Origin: Pascua guehoae
Taxonomy: Eukaryota; Basidiomycota; Tremellomycetes; Trichosporonales; Trichosporonaceae
NCBI GenBank assembly: GCA_001600415.1
Contig: BCJX01000002.1
Location: 2,108,570-2,172,569, forward strand
DNA length: 64,000 nucleotides
Reading direction: 5' to 3'
Part shown: positions 14,501-26,166 of the stretch, piece after piece
How the letters are laid out: every line of letters starts with the position of its first letter
How positions within the stretch are numbered: position 1 is the first letter of the stretch
Notes under the pieces: model-generated
Database searches by the model: none
Seen by the model: the letters and a program-made list of their open reading frames with translations, nothing else
What the model was told of the DNA's origin: nothing
Position numbers and translations under genes: made by a program

Positions 14501-15591
14501 AATGAAGCCATCCAGTTGAGGCCTTGAACCTGATAGTCCCTCATTTTGCCACCCTTGACATCTGGCAATGTTAGCCGTAGGTAACAGGCCTTCAACCTCA
14601 CATGCTGGGCTCTCCTCGAAAACAAACGCCTCGTCGTCACCCTCCTCGTCCTTGAGCAGCTCTTCGTCTTCCTCCTTCTCCGACTTGCGATGGCGGTTGT
14701 CACTGGCGTGTCAGCGGTGCCCATTCAACAGACGACATACGAGGCCTTCTTCTTGCCCTTGTTTGCCTTTGCCAGTTGTTCGTCGAGCATGGCCGCGAAT
14801 TGGGGTTCTCGTTGCTTCTGCGTAGAGTGAGCGACGGCGGTTTCGGTGCCGCGTGGAAACCAACCTTGAGGTCAATGAAGTGTTGGAACAGCTCAGTCTG
14901 GCCAAGAAGGTAGTTGAAACGCTTCATCGAGTCGGCAAGCTAACGGTGTGAGCGCGTCATCGTCACCACGAGGTGCTGACCTTGGCTTCCTCGATAGCTG
15001 ACCTCTTCTTCGAAATCTCCCCAATTTGCGCCTTTCGCGTGGCTGTGGCTGCCTTTCGCTTGGCAGCGGGCGTCATTGACTGGAGGCAAAATCAGCACTG
15101 AATAATGCGACCATTTCCCACGACATGTCGACTCACGTCGCCACCAGCGATGGCCTCCTCATCCAGTTCATCCTCGTCGCCCACCTCCTCCTCGCCATTC
15201 TCCTCGTCCTCGGGTGTCTGGGGCCATGTATTGATGTGGTGAGCGGCCTCCGAGCCGGCAGATGACACCTGAGTAATCGTATCAGCATCCAGTAGTTTGG
15301 AGCGCGCGTCCTGCCTCCCTGCGATCGCAAACAATGTGTACTGTTCGTTGTTTGTGGCGGATGGAGACGCGTCAAGCTGCCATGACCGGCTTTAGGTGGG
15401 ACTTACAGCTCGCGACATGGACAGATCACGACTGTCCGGAACATAGTCGGAGAGCTTGTCCTCGTCGGCACTGGTGTGGGCCGCGTTGGCCGCCGCGAGA
15501 AGCGGGTTCTGGAGGGTCAGACGGAGGAGGGAAGGTGAGAGTCGCGATCATGTGGATCGCGACTTATTTTCGCGGTGCATTAGCTCACCAT
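11554..15591 (-). CDS. ISW1: ISWI-family chromatin-remodelling ATPase
   Basis: Imitation-switch remodeller that slides and spaces nucleosomes. Fourteen exons on the minus strand (15591-15589, 15508-15407, 15340-15137, 15079-14981, 14939-14865, 14817-14741, 14702-14602, 14561-14461, 14422-13426, 13378-13025, 12978-12424, 12379-12161, 12124-11624, 11573-11554) keep phase and give 1135 residues, normal for ISWI. Exon 1 is only the ATG. The acidic N-terminus leads to [15 protein letters not shown], then the Snf2 core: ADEMGLGKT near 252-259, DEAH at 355-358, a GTPLQNN motif, and HRIGQ in the C lobe. HAND follows, with SANT at about 890-962 and SLIDE from 963, ending in a Lys-rich tail. The acceptor of exon 3 (15341) is chosen over a nearer one that would make a 30-nt intron. 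ISW1 versus ISW2 cannot be decided, so the symbol is indicative. Confidence 0.96.
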
Positions 15592-15908
15592 GATTGTGGA
15601 TGTGGTCGACTGGGGTTGATTGGACTAGCAGATGCGGTGAATGCAGGATGGAGAAAGGGGGATAGATGGTGATGGATGATGATGAGGAAAGGGATGTGGT
15701 CAAGTCAAGTGGGCGAGATACAGTGGTGTCGAGTACGAGTACGAGGTGGTGGTGGTCTCAATATGGCGTTTGTATGTAAGTACTCGAAGTTGTGGCCCTG
15801 ACCTGACGCTCGCGTCTCAAGCAACACAAACGCGCTCTGCCCCCCCTTCCCTCGGTCTGCCATTTTCGGCGAGGGCGGGATCAAATTTGGCTCCGTTGGG
15901 GCCCTTGG

Positions 15909-15915
15909 TATAAAA
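15909..15915 (+). promoter_or_regulatory. TATA-like box in the ISWI/TAF4 divergent promoter
   Basis: TATAAAA lies 193 bases before the TAF4-like start, in the 516-bp spacer separating it from the divergent ISWI gene. Its orientation favours the plus-strand gene. Function is inferred from position and sequence only. Confidence 0.4.
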
Positions 15916-16107
15916 GGGGGAGTGTCGTGTGTGTGTGTATGTGCCACATGCCCCCTGGCCCCGCGTGAAGTGAGAGCTTGAAGCTGGTTGTTGGGTGGCG
16001 ACCATCGACCATCAACCACTTGACACCCATTACTCTTGAAAGCAACACACGCATACCTACCTTGCAACAACCCCCCAGTCCTCTTTGCGTCTTCTCGACG
16101 TCTGCGG

Positions 16108-17699
16108 ATGAGCGCCCCGTGGTCCCCCGACGCGCCTGCGCGCCCCGTACTCCCTCCCAGCGCGATCGCACAGGCGAACGCCGGGATGAGCAACCTGCCC
16201 CCCGGCGCCGCCGCAGTGGTCCAAGCACGCATCCTCGCTGCCCAGGCCGCACAGAACGGAACGACAGTCGTCAAGACGGAGCCAGTGCAGAACGGGTCTA
16301 TTGCGCCGAGCGCGCTCGCGGTGCCAACAACACCGTCATTGCCGCCAGGCGTCGTGTCGCCGAGGATTGTGTCTGGGGCTAGCATCGGTGCCGTCAACGT
16401 GAACGGTTTGTGTTTCCACTTGCATGGTCGTGCGACCATGGACAACAGGCTGACAGGGCGTGTAGGGAAGCGTGAATTATCGCCAGAACGAAGTGAGCCT
16501 CCTGCGAAGACGATCAAGTCGACACATCCAGAGGATGTCAAGGAGCAGAAGCGTGGGTGGTGATGATTGAGTTTGGACGTTGGACTGACGTGTAGCGGTG
16601 ATCGCGGAGATGACGTCGGCAGGGACGACGCCAGTGGGAGGAGCGGCGGCAGCGACGGCTGCACCAGTAGCGCCAGCATTGGCCATGCCAACACCAGTGC
16701 AGGCTGTTCCAACACCAACATCAGCAGCGCCAGTGCAGACCGTCGCCGCACCACCACCGCCAGCTGCACCTCCACAAACACCGTCCTTGCCATCAGCCCA
16801 AGCAGCATCCACGACACCTACACCGGCAGCGCCTGCGCCAGCACCAGCACCACCCCCATCCACCGCACCTGTTGCACCAACACCCCCTGCACCAGCATCA
16901 ACACCATCCGCGCCCACCCCCGCACCACCAGTACCCGCAACCGCGGCATCCTCGTCTGACAAGAAATCAGACAACAAGTCCGACAACAAGTCTGACAACA
17001 AGTCCGACAACAAGTCGGACAACAAGTCGGACAACAAGCCTGATACTAAGTCTGACGGCAAGTCTGACAGCAAGGCTGCTCCCGCGGCTGAGAAGGTGAC
17101 GCCCAAGTTCCTGCCGATGGGACGAGGGCAGGGCATCGACCTGCGAGCGGAGGAAGAGGCAGCACGGCGAGCGTTTTCGAAATCAGCTGTTGGAAACGTC
17201 AAGTTTTCGGGCAACAACAGCCGTGCACGGCAGACCGACTTGTTTGGAGAGCAGGCGTTGCGAACGCGGCTGCACCAGATGGGTGAGTTCTAACGCACCC
17301 GCACCCAGCGCATGCAGCGCTCATACGTTTACAGCACAACAACACTCCATGACGGTCGACGACGATGCGATGCGATATCTTGCGCTTGCGGCGGAGGTTC
17401 GCGTACGGACGCTGCTGGCGTCTGCGATCCGAGCCCAGCAGCACCGGGTGACGTCGACGCACCAGCACAAGCCGCCAATGTCCAAACCCGCGGGGTCCAA
17501 GGGGGCGCGTCCGCTGTGGAAGGAGAATGTGACGTCGGACACGAACGCGGTCATGGTTGCGTTGACCAACGCTAATCGGGAGGAGAATAAGGCGCACCGT
17601 GTTGCGCGAACGGAGCGGAATGCGCGCGAGACCGAGCTGGCGCGTGCGGCGGCTGCGGCCCGCGAGCGTGAGCTGGAGCGCGAGGGAGGATCAGGTGCC

Positions 17700-17738
<39 letters not shown>

Positions 17739-18419
17739 GCGGCGGCGGCGGCGAGCGATGGTGGCGGCGGAACAGAGGGAAGTGGAGACGGCGGCGCGGG
17801 CAGCCCCGTCGGAGACGATGCCAGCGGGGGCGCATCACCAGCGACGGCCAAGCCCAAGGGACCGACGTTCCAGTCTGCGCCGACCTTTGGCGCACCACCC
17901 CCGCCAAAGAAGACGGGCAAGAGCAAAAAGGCTGGCAACCGCGACGTGTCGGCCGAGGTCCAGGCCAAAATCACCAATGCGACCGCAACCATGAGGGTGG
18001 GACGCAAGCGGTACGCGTGGGAGCTGGGGGGCGCGCAGGGTTTCCGACCCCCTGTCCCGAGTCTGCTGAGTGGCAAGCGCAAGCGGGGCGACGACGACAA
18101 GGGCGACGAGGACGAAGCCGGGCCATCTACTCCCGGCGCGAGCGGCAGTGGGACTGCGGGAGCCGCCGCGAGCGGCTCGGGTGAGGCCCCCGCGACGGCA
18201 AAGCCAAAGCGCGCCAAACGTCACTTGAGCCAGCCACATTGGCGCCAGGTCGACGTCGAGGCCCCCGGCGACAGGCGGGCACGCGACGACTCTGCCCTCA
18301 CGGTCCTCGACTTTGCGTTTGCGCTCGAGCACGACACGGCCACGCGCGGCATGGGCACGAGCGAGGAGATTGTCCGCAAGATTTGGTCACGGCCAGGAGG
18401 GCCGTATGGCCGCTGGTAG
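16108..18419 (+). CDS. TAF4: TAF4-like subunit of transcription factor TFIID
   Basis: Probable TFIID subunit 4, which pairs with TAF12 through a histone fold. Exons 16108-16405, 16466-16552, 16596-17282 and 17335-18419 give 718 residues. The N-terminal 340 residues are low-complexity Ala/Pro/Thr with a DNKS repeat near 250-290. A histone-fold-like segment spans roughly 345-400 (LRTRLHQMG, then DDDAMRYLALAAEVRVRTLL). A basic helical region rich in Arg/Glu, a polyalanine tract, and a C-terminal GRKRYAWELG block plus WRQVDVEAPGD end follow, the order seen in fungal TAF4. Intron 1 (60 nt) is a multiple of three with no stop, so a retained form would still code. It is divergent from ISWI. The family call rests on pattern recognition of the histone-fold and downstream region. 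Confidence 0.75.
16959..17078 (+). repeat. 12-bp coding tandem repeat (Ser-Asp-Asn-Lys units)
   Basis: About nine imperfect copies of a unit like AAGTCCGACAAC run in frame inside the TAF4-like gene and encode repeated DNKS units. Copies differ mainly at third positions, so repeat number could vary without breaking the frame. Confidence 0.85.
17697..17755 (+). repeat. GCA/GCG trinucleotide tract coding polyalanine
   Basis: A run of GCA then GCG codons encodes about 18 alanines in the TAF4-like protein, in frame and followed by a Gly/Ser-rich linker. Being multiples of three, length changes keep the frame. Confidence 0.85.
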
Positions 18420-20350
18420 GCGCTGGTAGACGCGCAGCTCATAGAGACGGCCGCGCGCAGAGTAATGCATCGTGGACAGTCATTGTAGCCTATCTACAAA
18501 CTGGGCAACTGGGCAGCTGGGCAGCTGGGCGGCTGGGCAACTTGGGCAACTGGGGCATCTAGGGCAACTGGGGAAGCTGGGTTTGCATAGGCAGTCACGT
18601 CTACAAGTGGGCAACGGGAGGAGACTGGCAGCTATTGGAATGTCTACGTCTGCGGCTTGCTGGCATTCTGGGGGTTTTCTGGGACAGCAAAACCGTATTG
18701 TCTGGGTAGACGGCGGGTTGGTAAACATCGACCCAATCCCCACCCCTTCCCAAGCAGAGTACAGTTTGATCGCTGCCGACGCGACACGCATGCACATGTG
18801 GCTGGATATGCGAAGATGACACCTTGGTACGACCCCGATTGGGTCCTTGGCCAACCTTGGTCACTCGAAGTCCTCCCTCTCCACAGGAGGTGGTATAGGA
18901 GCAACGTCGTCACTGTGTCGACTTGTGGCTCCGTCTGCCTCAACTGTGATCGCAGATGAAGGAAGGGGTTCAGCTGTGGCATCAGTGGGTTTGCAATGGC
19001 ACCACCAAACGAGTCTCGCAACGGAGGACCAAGCCTCGGCTGCAAGTCAGAGAGAGTAAGAGGTTGGATGGCTGTGTGAATGGTTAGCGCTCGAGGACGC
19101 CGAGTGTGGCTATCTTGTGACGGGCGAGCGACGAACACCCAGTCGCCTCCTGTTTTCGAGCAAACGACGACGCTGACAATGTGAGACGGGATCCACCACG
19201 CGGACAGCAACAAAGTTGCCCCCGCATCCTCTGATGGACAAGGATACGAGGGCAGAGCCAAATATTGAGCGAGTGAACTTGCGAGTAGCAAGCACAACGG
19301 AACGGCCGCCCCTGGGACAGTGGGTCGCCGTGCAATGGGCGCGTCCATTCCGTAGCCGGCCCGAGAGTGAGGGGGGCTAAACGGCTCAAGCAAGGTAAGT
19401 ATTCTTGTCTGCGTGCTGGGTCCGGTATGAGCGTGGTGTACGTGATTGGCACGTGTTTTTCGTGTGGTTTGGAGCAGTCGAGCCGTCTCAAGGGGTGGGG
19501 CAGGGGGCGCACAGCTGCTGTACGTCACGGCGCTCACGGCCATGGACGCAGAATGGAAGCTGCTCGCGTGGACCGGTACGCCGGGTATGCCTCCATCCTG
19601 CCGTAGGCATGCCACTAGTGCGGGTTAGTTGGTCTTGGTGTCGATCCACTGGAGGTATGCTGGGGCACACTCGGGCTCGACAGTTGCCGGAGTAGCCGTG
19701 ATAAGGTCGCCAACTTTTCGGATTGTTTGGCTAGGCCCCTAGGTGCTAGTGACCGTGTTTGTCGCGCTGTTGGCGAGTCTTGTGATGGAGTCGACTGGGA
19801 CATCTGTTTACGGTGCAGCGGTCAAGAGAGCAAGAGGTCGGGTAGCGGTGGTGGAACGGCCGCTTCGTCCGTCAGCGCTCTCCAGTCGTGTACTGCACGA
19901 GAATGGGGGTGGACCAGTGCCCTCAGGGGAAAGAAGATTTGGTAGAGTCCTCATCTTTAGCTAGGACTGTTGAGCTTGTTGATTGTACATCCTTGGGCAC
20001 TGGGATGCTTTGGGGTTCGTCGTGGCTGCGGTTCGTTGGTGCGGGACTTACCTTTGTCATGCATGGTGCGAGCGGCGCAGGTGCAGGATGTGGATTTGGG
20101 CTGGGTGTGAGTCAGTAGGTCTGCGAGTCAGCAGTTCCGGGGGAGCAAAGGCACCCCCTCCGGCGTCCGACGCGCGTGTGCGAGCCGGTGCCGGGTGGCA
20201 CGCCATGCCTCAGCCGATGCATAGGCAGTCTAAATAGGGATTACGGGTACCGACCGCACCCACAACCATCCAGCGAGTGAGTGATGCGGTCGGCCGGCCA
20301 GCAACAATGGACGAGGTTGTCACGCGAGGGTACAGGGGATAAACAAGAGC
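18420..20350. other. Convergent spacer between TAF4 and CYB5
   Basis: Spacer of 1.9 kb between two converging genes. A 323-codon open frame on the minus strand (18644-19615) has no recognisable domain, no splice-supported extension and intergenic-like composition, so I do not call it. The only other structure is the short minisatellite at 18500-18580. Confidence 0.45.
18500..18580 (+). repeat. 9-bp minisatellite just past the TAF4 stop
   Basis: Roughly eight degenerate copies of a 9-base unit of the type CTGGGCAGC/CTGGGCAAC follow within 81 bases of the stop of the TAF4-like gene, probably in its 3' UTR. Confidence 0.7.
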
Positions 20351-21294
20351 CTAAGCGAAGAACATGCGCCACGCAATCCAGGCGCCGAGGATGGCGACGG
20401 GGAGAAGCATGCGGAAGGGCGAGGCGGAAGACGACGTGCCCGAGGCGGTGGTGGTGGATGCTCCAGATTTCTTGACCTTGACCTGGTTACTGGGTTAGCG
20501 CCTGGGAGAGCGAAGGATCGGGTGTGGTGGTCGAAGGCAAAGGTGATAATGGTATGCCCGGGGAGATGCCGCCGGAACGGGGAATGGCACTGCCGGTAGG
20601 GAGAAGGATCCGAAAGACGAGAGAGAATACTCGCACACGCCACCCGCCTCATGGAGGAGATGGTACAGCTTGTGCACGACGTATGCCGCCAAATCCACAA
20701 CTGGACAGTTGCAGTGGCAGACAGGGGACGGCGGCGTGCGTCTCCGACTCGGTCTGCCTTCCTCCCCGTCCGGCCGCCGTGACAATCGATACTCACCTCG
20801 CCCTTGAAGTCACCAACATACATCTTCTTCAGCATGTCGCGCGCCTCGTCCGAGTGGCCCACATCCTCGAACGCCTCGGTGGCATCGCGGCCTGCGAGTT
20901 AGTCGTGTGTGCTGCGCAAGCAAAGTCGGGCGAGATGGAAAACTGCGACTCCTCGGTCTCTTCGGTGTTCGGGTTAACCAAGTCGTGCCACCCAGCTTGA
21001 CACGGGCATGTGCGCGCTACACACCGCCGTCCCCGTCCAGCTCTCCCGGGACAACAACGGCCGCGACCGCACATGCACATGCACATGCACATGAAGCGTG
21101 GCCCAAACGCCCCGGGTCTTAGACAACCATCAAATCTACTCACCAGCCTCCTCGAGGAGCACCTCGTCACCGCCTGGGTGCTCGTCCAAGAAGCTGGTCA
21201 CGTCGTACACCTTGCCGCTGACAAGGAGCCAGATGTCGTCGCGCGCAGTGTGCTTCTGCAGGTCCTCGAGTTCGAAGGTCTTTGGCTCGGACAT
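20351..21294 (-). CDS. CYB5: Cytochrome b5, ER-anchored
   Basis: Tail-anchored haem protein that passes electrons to ER desaturases and sterol enzymes. Exons on the minus strand, 21294-21144, 20891-20797 and 20482-20351, keep phase and give 125 residues, the usual size. The two haem-ligand histidines are in EHPGGDE (His39) and GHSDEAR (His63). After a short Ser/Thr linker, a single hydrophobic segment (about 102-122, [14 protein letters not shown]) and a short luminal tail anchor it. Introns of 252 and 314 nt are long for this locus; the first holds a CACATG hexamer repeat. All family features are present. Confidence 0.95.
21069..21094 (+). repeat. CACATG/CATGCA hexamer repeat in CYB5 intron 1
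   Basis: About four perfect tandem copies of a six-base unit (GCACAT register) lie inside the first intron of CYB5. Confidence 0.75.
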
Positions 21295-23978
21295 GGTGGT
21301 TTGGTGATGGCGACGATGAGTGGTGGGTGAGTAGGAGGTGACTTTTGGTGTGAATGGTTCGGTTGGTGCGTGGCACAAGATGAATGCGCCAGCACCGGGG
21401 TGGTGGCTCCCAAGCGCTCATGGCACGACTCAGGGTCCGTTGTCCCTCCCCCCCTTCAAACTTGAAAAAGCCCCCGTTTCATTGGATCCGGCACCAGACG
21501 CACCAAAACTGTGCCATGCCATATGGGTCATGGGCAACCCCGGCAAACCCACCACGCCAAGGCAAGGCAAGGCATGGCAACATCCACCCTAGCGTCAACC
21601 GTCATGGACCAGGCCATGCAGGCCACCCAGGCCACCCAGCTAGCTACCCAGGCCAGCAGGCAACACGCAGCATGGCTGCTCCTCTGCCCGTCGTGCGTGG
21701 GTAACACCGGCCGCACCGCGGGGCCAACGATGCCGGAGCGGCCCCACACCGGGCTGCCGTGCTGACATTCTCAGTGCTCGTTGTGTGCATCCTGGCACGA
21801 GGTACGGGCTTGTTCATCTGATACCCCATACCCGCGGCATGTCCTCCGTGGGTTTTAGCCGTCTTGCATCCTTGCACCACCGTGGCACCATTGCAAAAAT
21901 GGAAACGGCAAAACCGAAGCCCGCGAATGAATGGCCATGCTGCGTCATACCGACAGCGGAGAATGGGGAACCGAGAATATCAGGTCTGTCAGGTCACGTG
22001 CTTCCATAATGTGGCACTACTCTTGGCTGAGATTGTGGAAAAACTACCATCGAGCAAATGGGGGACCTTTATCCGATGCTTGGCCGCCTGGCCTGCCTGG
22101 AGAAAGATCGTTCCTCCTCATGTCCGTGCCATGACCGAGGTGGGTCACACGGACCTCGCCTGCCAGTCACATGCACTGTGGTGCGAGAACGAGTACGAGC
22201 ACGAATGCGAATACGAGAGTGTTCTGGGCCATAAGTGACCGATCGGGTGAGCGGGCTGCAGTGTGTGCGGAGCTCCGTGCACCCGCCCTTAACATTATCG
22301 ACGAGGTCTTGTTGGCCTCATTGGCCCTGTTCGTCTTGTTCGTCTTGCCCAGCTGCCTTATTGTACCGCAGTCCTTGTCCAACGTGAGAGGTGCTGCAGT
22401 AGGGCCCTCTCCACCGCCTTGTAACATCAGACCAAGTCAAATGTGTGGCAGCCAGGTCGCATCGGGCTGGAGACAGGTGTCTGTAATGGACTCGCATCAG
22501 CAGAAGATCCCAGCCCGGTCCAGTCTGGCCAGTGGCTAGGTGCTCCCAGTAGGTTAGAATATCACAATCGCAGGACAATCAGACTCGGCAGCGAGAGAAA
22601 GTTGGCAAGCAGGGCCAAAGCCAGCCAGATCAGTGTCCCCCTTCTCCTCTTCGACGGCTAAACCCAGGTATCAGCGGTTGGACGCCGTCGCCGGACGTCG
22701 GCGGATGTATTTGACTATTTGACAAGAGCGCGCGGTCAATGATGCCCCTCCAAAGGTGGTCAGAGCCGACCATTGGCGGTTACCATGATCGGCGACGACT
22801 CGTGCGGCTGACATGACTTTATCGTACAGAGGGTGTCGAAACGGAACGACAAGTGGGGCAGGGCGAGCCTCGCCCAGCTCTGCAGCTGCTCAACATCTGC
22901 ATACCTCGGGATCCCTGATCTCGTTCCTTGTTCACACCCTTGTTGACAGTTATCTGCACTTTGAGGCAGCCCTTACTCCGCTGTTAGCTGGGTTCATCAA
23001 GTCATTGGCATTGAAGCTTGCGCAGAAGGTGGGCCGGTCTTCTTTCGTGCGCTGACCCGTGACACCTACCTTGTTCTTCCCCTCTGTTTCAGTTTCGCTC
23101 CGGGATGCTGTCGGCCTTTGCGTGCCGTCGTGATGGGGCATACCTTACAAAGGTGAAGGTCGGTCGAAAGATGCAGTGATGCCAAGGCATGTGGCAGTTA
23201 ATGCTGCTACTGATCGGCAGGTCCAAACTGGTGGTTCAGTCCCGCTCTGCGCCACGGACGGACCGCCATGTCGGAGACTGTATCTTGTTGATCTTGAACC
23301 GTTGTCCCCTTATAACCCACATAATCGCTTGGTGTCGTTCACTTGTGCCCCCTTTCAGTCTGGCATGAAGTTGATTGCATGTACAGCAGGGTAGATTCCA
23401 CTCCGGCGCTGACAGCCTTACCCAAGGCATGCGTCGACCGCCCCTACTGCAGAATCTGGAAAGAAGGCTTGTGAGGGGTGCAGGGTGGCACTGTCTCGCT
23501 ACACCGGTCGCCGAGCTAGTAATCCCAGCAGAGGTGAAGAGTTGCATGCCTGGGCATCCCTGCGTCTTTCGACGGACCATTTTGTCAGATTCTGTACATG
23601 CACCACCTCTCCTTGATATCCCTCCTCCACGTCTGCGATCTCAGCGATACCAAGTGGGACTGTAGTGGCAGTTGAGAGCTGCCTCGGCGCCACGCATCGC
23701 GCCGCCGCTGCGGAGGCCGGCACGTGAGCTATCTCGGCGCATTTCCGGCCCGTTTTCCACCAACCCTCCCGTGTCAACAACGTCGGCACCGACGTATCGA
23801 CATGCCCACCACGCCGGCACCGATACGCTGGCACACACACTGCATCGGCATAGACTGTGCATCGGCACGTATGAACATCTTATAATAGATGCCCACGTCG
23901 CTCTGCTCTGCAAAGTCCTCAACTAGGCCCCAACCTACACCCCAACCACCCAAACACGTACACCCCACACCCGCCACC
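21295..23978. other. Divergent spacer between CYB5 and the alpha/beta hydrolase
   Basis: Spacer of 2.7 kb holding two divergent promoters. Open frames are short and overlapping on both strands. I see no RNA gene, element end or conserved domain. A short degenerate GAGTACGAGCACGAATGC-like repeat lies near 22190-22220. Confidence 0.45.
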
Positions 23979-26166
23979 ATGTCCAACGACCCCGCCCCAC
24001 CCGCCAGCGCACCCCCGTACCCGACGCCGTTCAGCGACCACGTCTATGCGGTCAAGCACGGTGTCGAGCTGCGCCTGCGCGTGTTCCCCGCCGATGTGGC
24101 GGCGCCTGCGCCGTGGGTGTTGTGGTCGCATGGTGGGGCGTGGCTCATGTGTCACCACGAGGGTGAGTCGGTGAGGCTGGGGACGGCTTGTTTTGCGGGC
24201 GCGTGGATTGGTGTCCTGCTCTTTACGTTACATTGTGGATATATCGGTGGCAATGATCATTGAGAGGGTTTATGATCATTGAGAGGACTTGCGAACTGGT
24301 CCTCTGGACGGCACAGGCTCGCTTTCAATGGAGAACATGATCCGCTGGCTATCGCAAACCCAGGTCATGAGGCTGAGGGCCTGAGTGCTTGAGCTCGATC
24401 GGTTGAAGGTTGTCCACGGGTGTTGTTGCATTCCGGTTCTACTCCACGACTCGGGATGCCCGCGGATCGTCTCTGGGCGGTAACGAGTCCCCCTCAGAGA
24501 GACTGCGTGTCCTCTTGCTGTTGTCATGCCGTCTCTGGTGAACTGGCTCGCGACCACACCGACGGCTCAGCTCGGCAGAGCGCCAAGCCCAGCACTTCAT
24601 ATAGCTCTATTGCGACTCCAGACATCTGCGAGTTGCTGGGGGACTCCACAGGCTTGTTTTCCAAACAGTGTGTTGCCCCAGTTGGCCAAAGTGTTCTCAA
24701 ACGCTCCAAAGGGTCAAGCACGGTCGTTCGAGGTTGTCGCCCGCTCTAGCTGCACGGTATGGCGGCCACAACTTGGGTGTGATGAACGGAACAATGGAGC
24801 CGGCTGCACTTGAACCAGCTGCCGTCCTTGATAGCTCTGCTGTTGCTCCAAACTCTGCAAGTTGTTCTCTAGGAGGGGACTACGTGTACTCTGGGTACGG
24901 GTAACTCGTCTCCATTGCGAACTTTCCAGTTTGTTCAAAGTGGTCAATTACAGGGTGACTACCCTACCATGTGGCTAGCTATACCTCATTGGACACATCC
25001 CAATCCAGACTGGTGCGTATAGTGACACCCACTGACAACAGGCATCAGCCCGTGGGTCGTCCCTGGCTTCCGGCAACGCGGCGTGCACCTGGTATCGTTT
25101 GCCTACCGCCTTGCCCCACACGCAAGCCTGGCCGACATGGCGAGTGACGGCGCGGACGCGCTCGCATGGTGCCGTACCCACCTGCCCTCGATGCTCTCCG
25201 TCGACATTGACGCGTACGCGACCGGGGGGGACTCTGCGGGGGGCCACATCTCGACGCTGCTAGGGAGCTACCTGTCGCCTCCCCCGCGGGCCGTGCTGGA
25301 CATTTACGGGATTGTGGACCTCGCAGACACGCACTGGGACACGATGAAGAACCCCGACCGCCCGCTGAGTGGGCGGTTTACGGCCGACGAAATCGAGGCG
25401 GGCATCATGGACCGCGATCCAAGCCACGCACTCACATCGTGCCCGCTGCCTGAACAGTCGGCCATTCCAGGACTTCCCGCCGACGCCCCCGCAGACACGG
25501 TATGCCGCGCCCTCGAGGAAACGTACCGCAAAGAGCTGCACGCACCCTACCTCCAAGTCACGGCGCGCCATCTGCTCCAGCAGGACGTCATGGTCGAGCT
25601 CGACCGGCGCGGGTACTGGGTTCAGGCCACGGTCCATCCCGAAAAATTCCCAAGGGACCAGCGCGAGGCTGAAGCGCGCAAGTGGTCGCCACTCTATCGC
25701 CTCCCCGAGGCGCCGATCCAGGGGGAGCAGGCGTACCCGCCCACGGTCATCATCCATGGCGACGCTGACGATTGCGTCCCGATCGACCAGTCGCGCCGGT
25801 TTGCCCAACGTCTCAAGGAGCTCGGCGTGCCCGTGCAAGAGTGCTACGAGGAGGGCACGGGTCATGGTTTGGATCATAGGTTTGTTGTGAGTGTTACGCC
25901 TCCCTTTGGGGCCCGCGGGGTCGTCTGTGGGTGTGTGGGCGTGGGCGTGTGGGCGTGTGGGGGGTGCCTGTGTGTGGGGGTGTCTGTGCGTGAGGAGGGG
26001 AATGGCGGGAGAAGAGGGTTGGATTGTGGAGGCCAAGTCAGACAACAGAGACCAGAGCGTACACAACCGAGCTGACATATAGAATGAAGACATCCCGGGA
26101 TACGACGCGATCGCCCGCGCCGCACTCGACTTTATCTCCAAGCACGTACGTGCATCGCGCTCGTAG
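23979..26166 (+). CDS. Alpha/beta hydrolase (HSL/esterase fold)
   Basis: Predicted serine esterase or lipase-like hydrolase. Exons 23979-24162, 25042-25886 and 26083-26166 keep phase and give 370 residues. The oxyanion motif HGGAW (His51) is followed by the nucleophile elbow GDSAGG (Ser126), the acid in HGDADDCVP (Asp304) and the catalytic His in GTGHGLDH (His336), a complete triad in the expected order. There is no signal peptide, so it is likely cytosolic. Intron 1 is 879 nt, far longer than neighbours, and splits the oxyanion loop from the rest. The substrate cannot be read; HGGAW also occurs in kynurenine formamidases, but the elbow fits the hormone-sensitive-lipase group better. The third exon end is slightly uncertain because a GTACGT donor lies just before the stop. 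Confidence 0.88.

Noticed and set aside
18644..19615. 323-codon open frame on the minus strand
   Set aside because: No recognisable domain, no good start context, composition like flanking intergenic DNA, and competing frames on the other strand.
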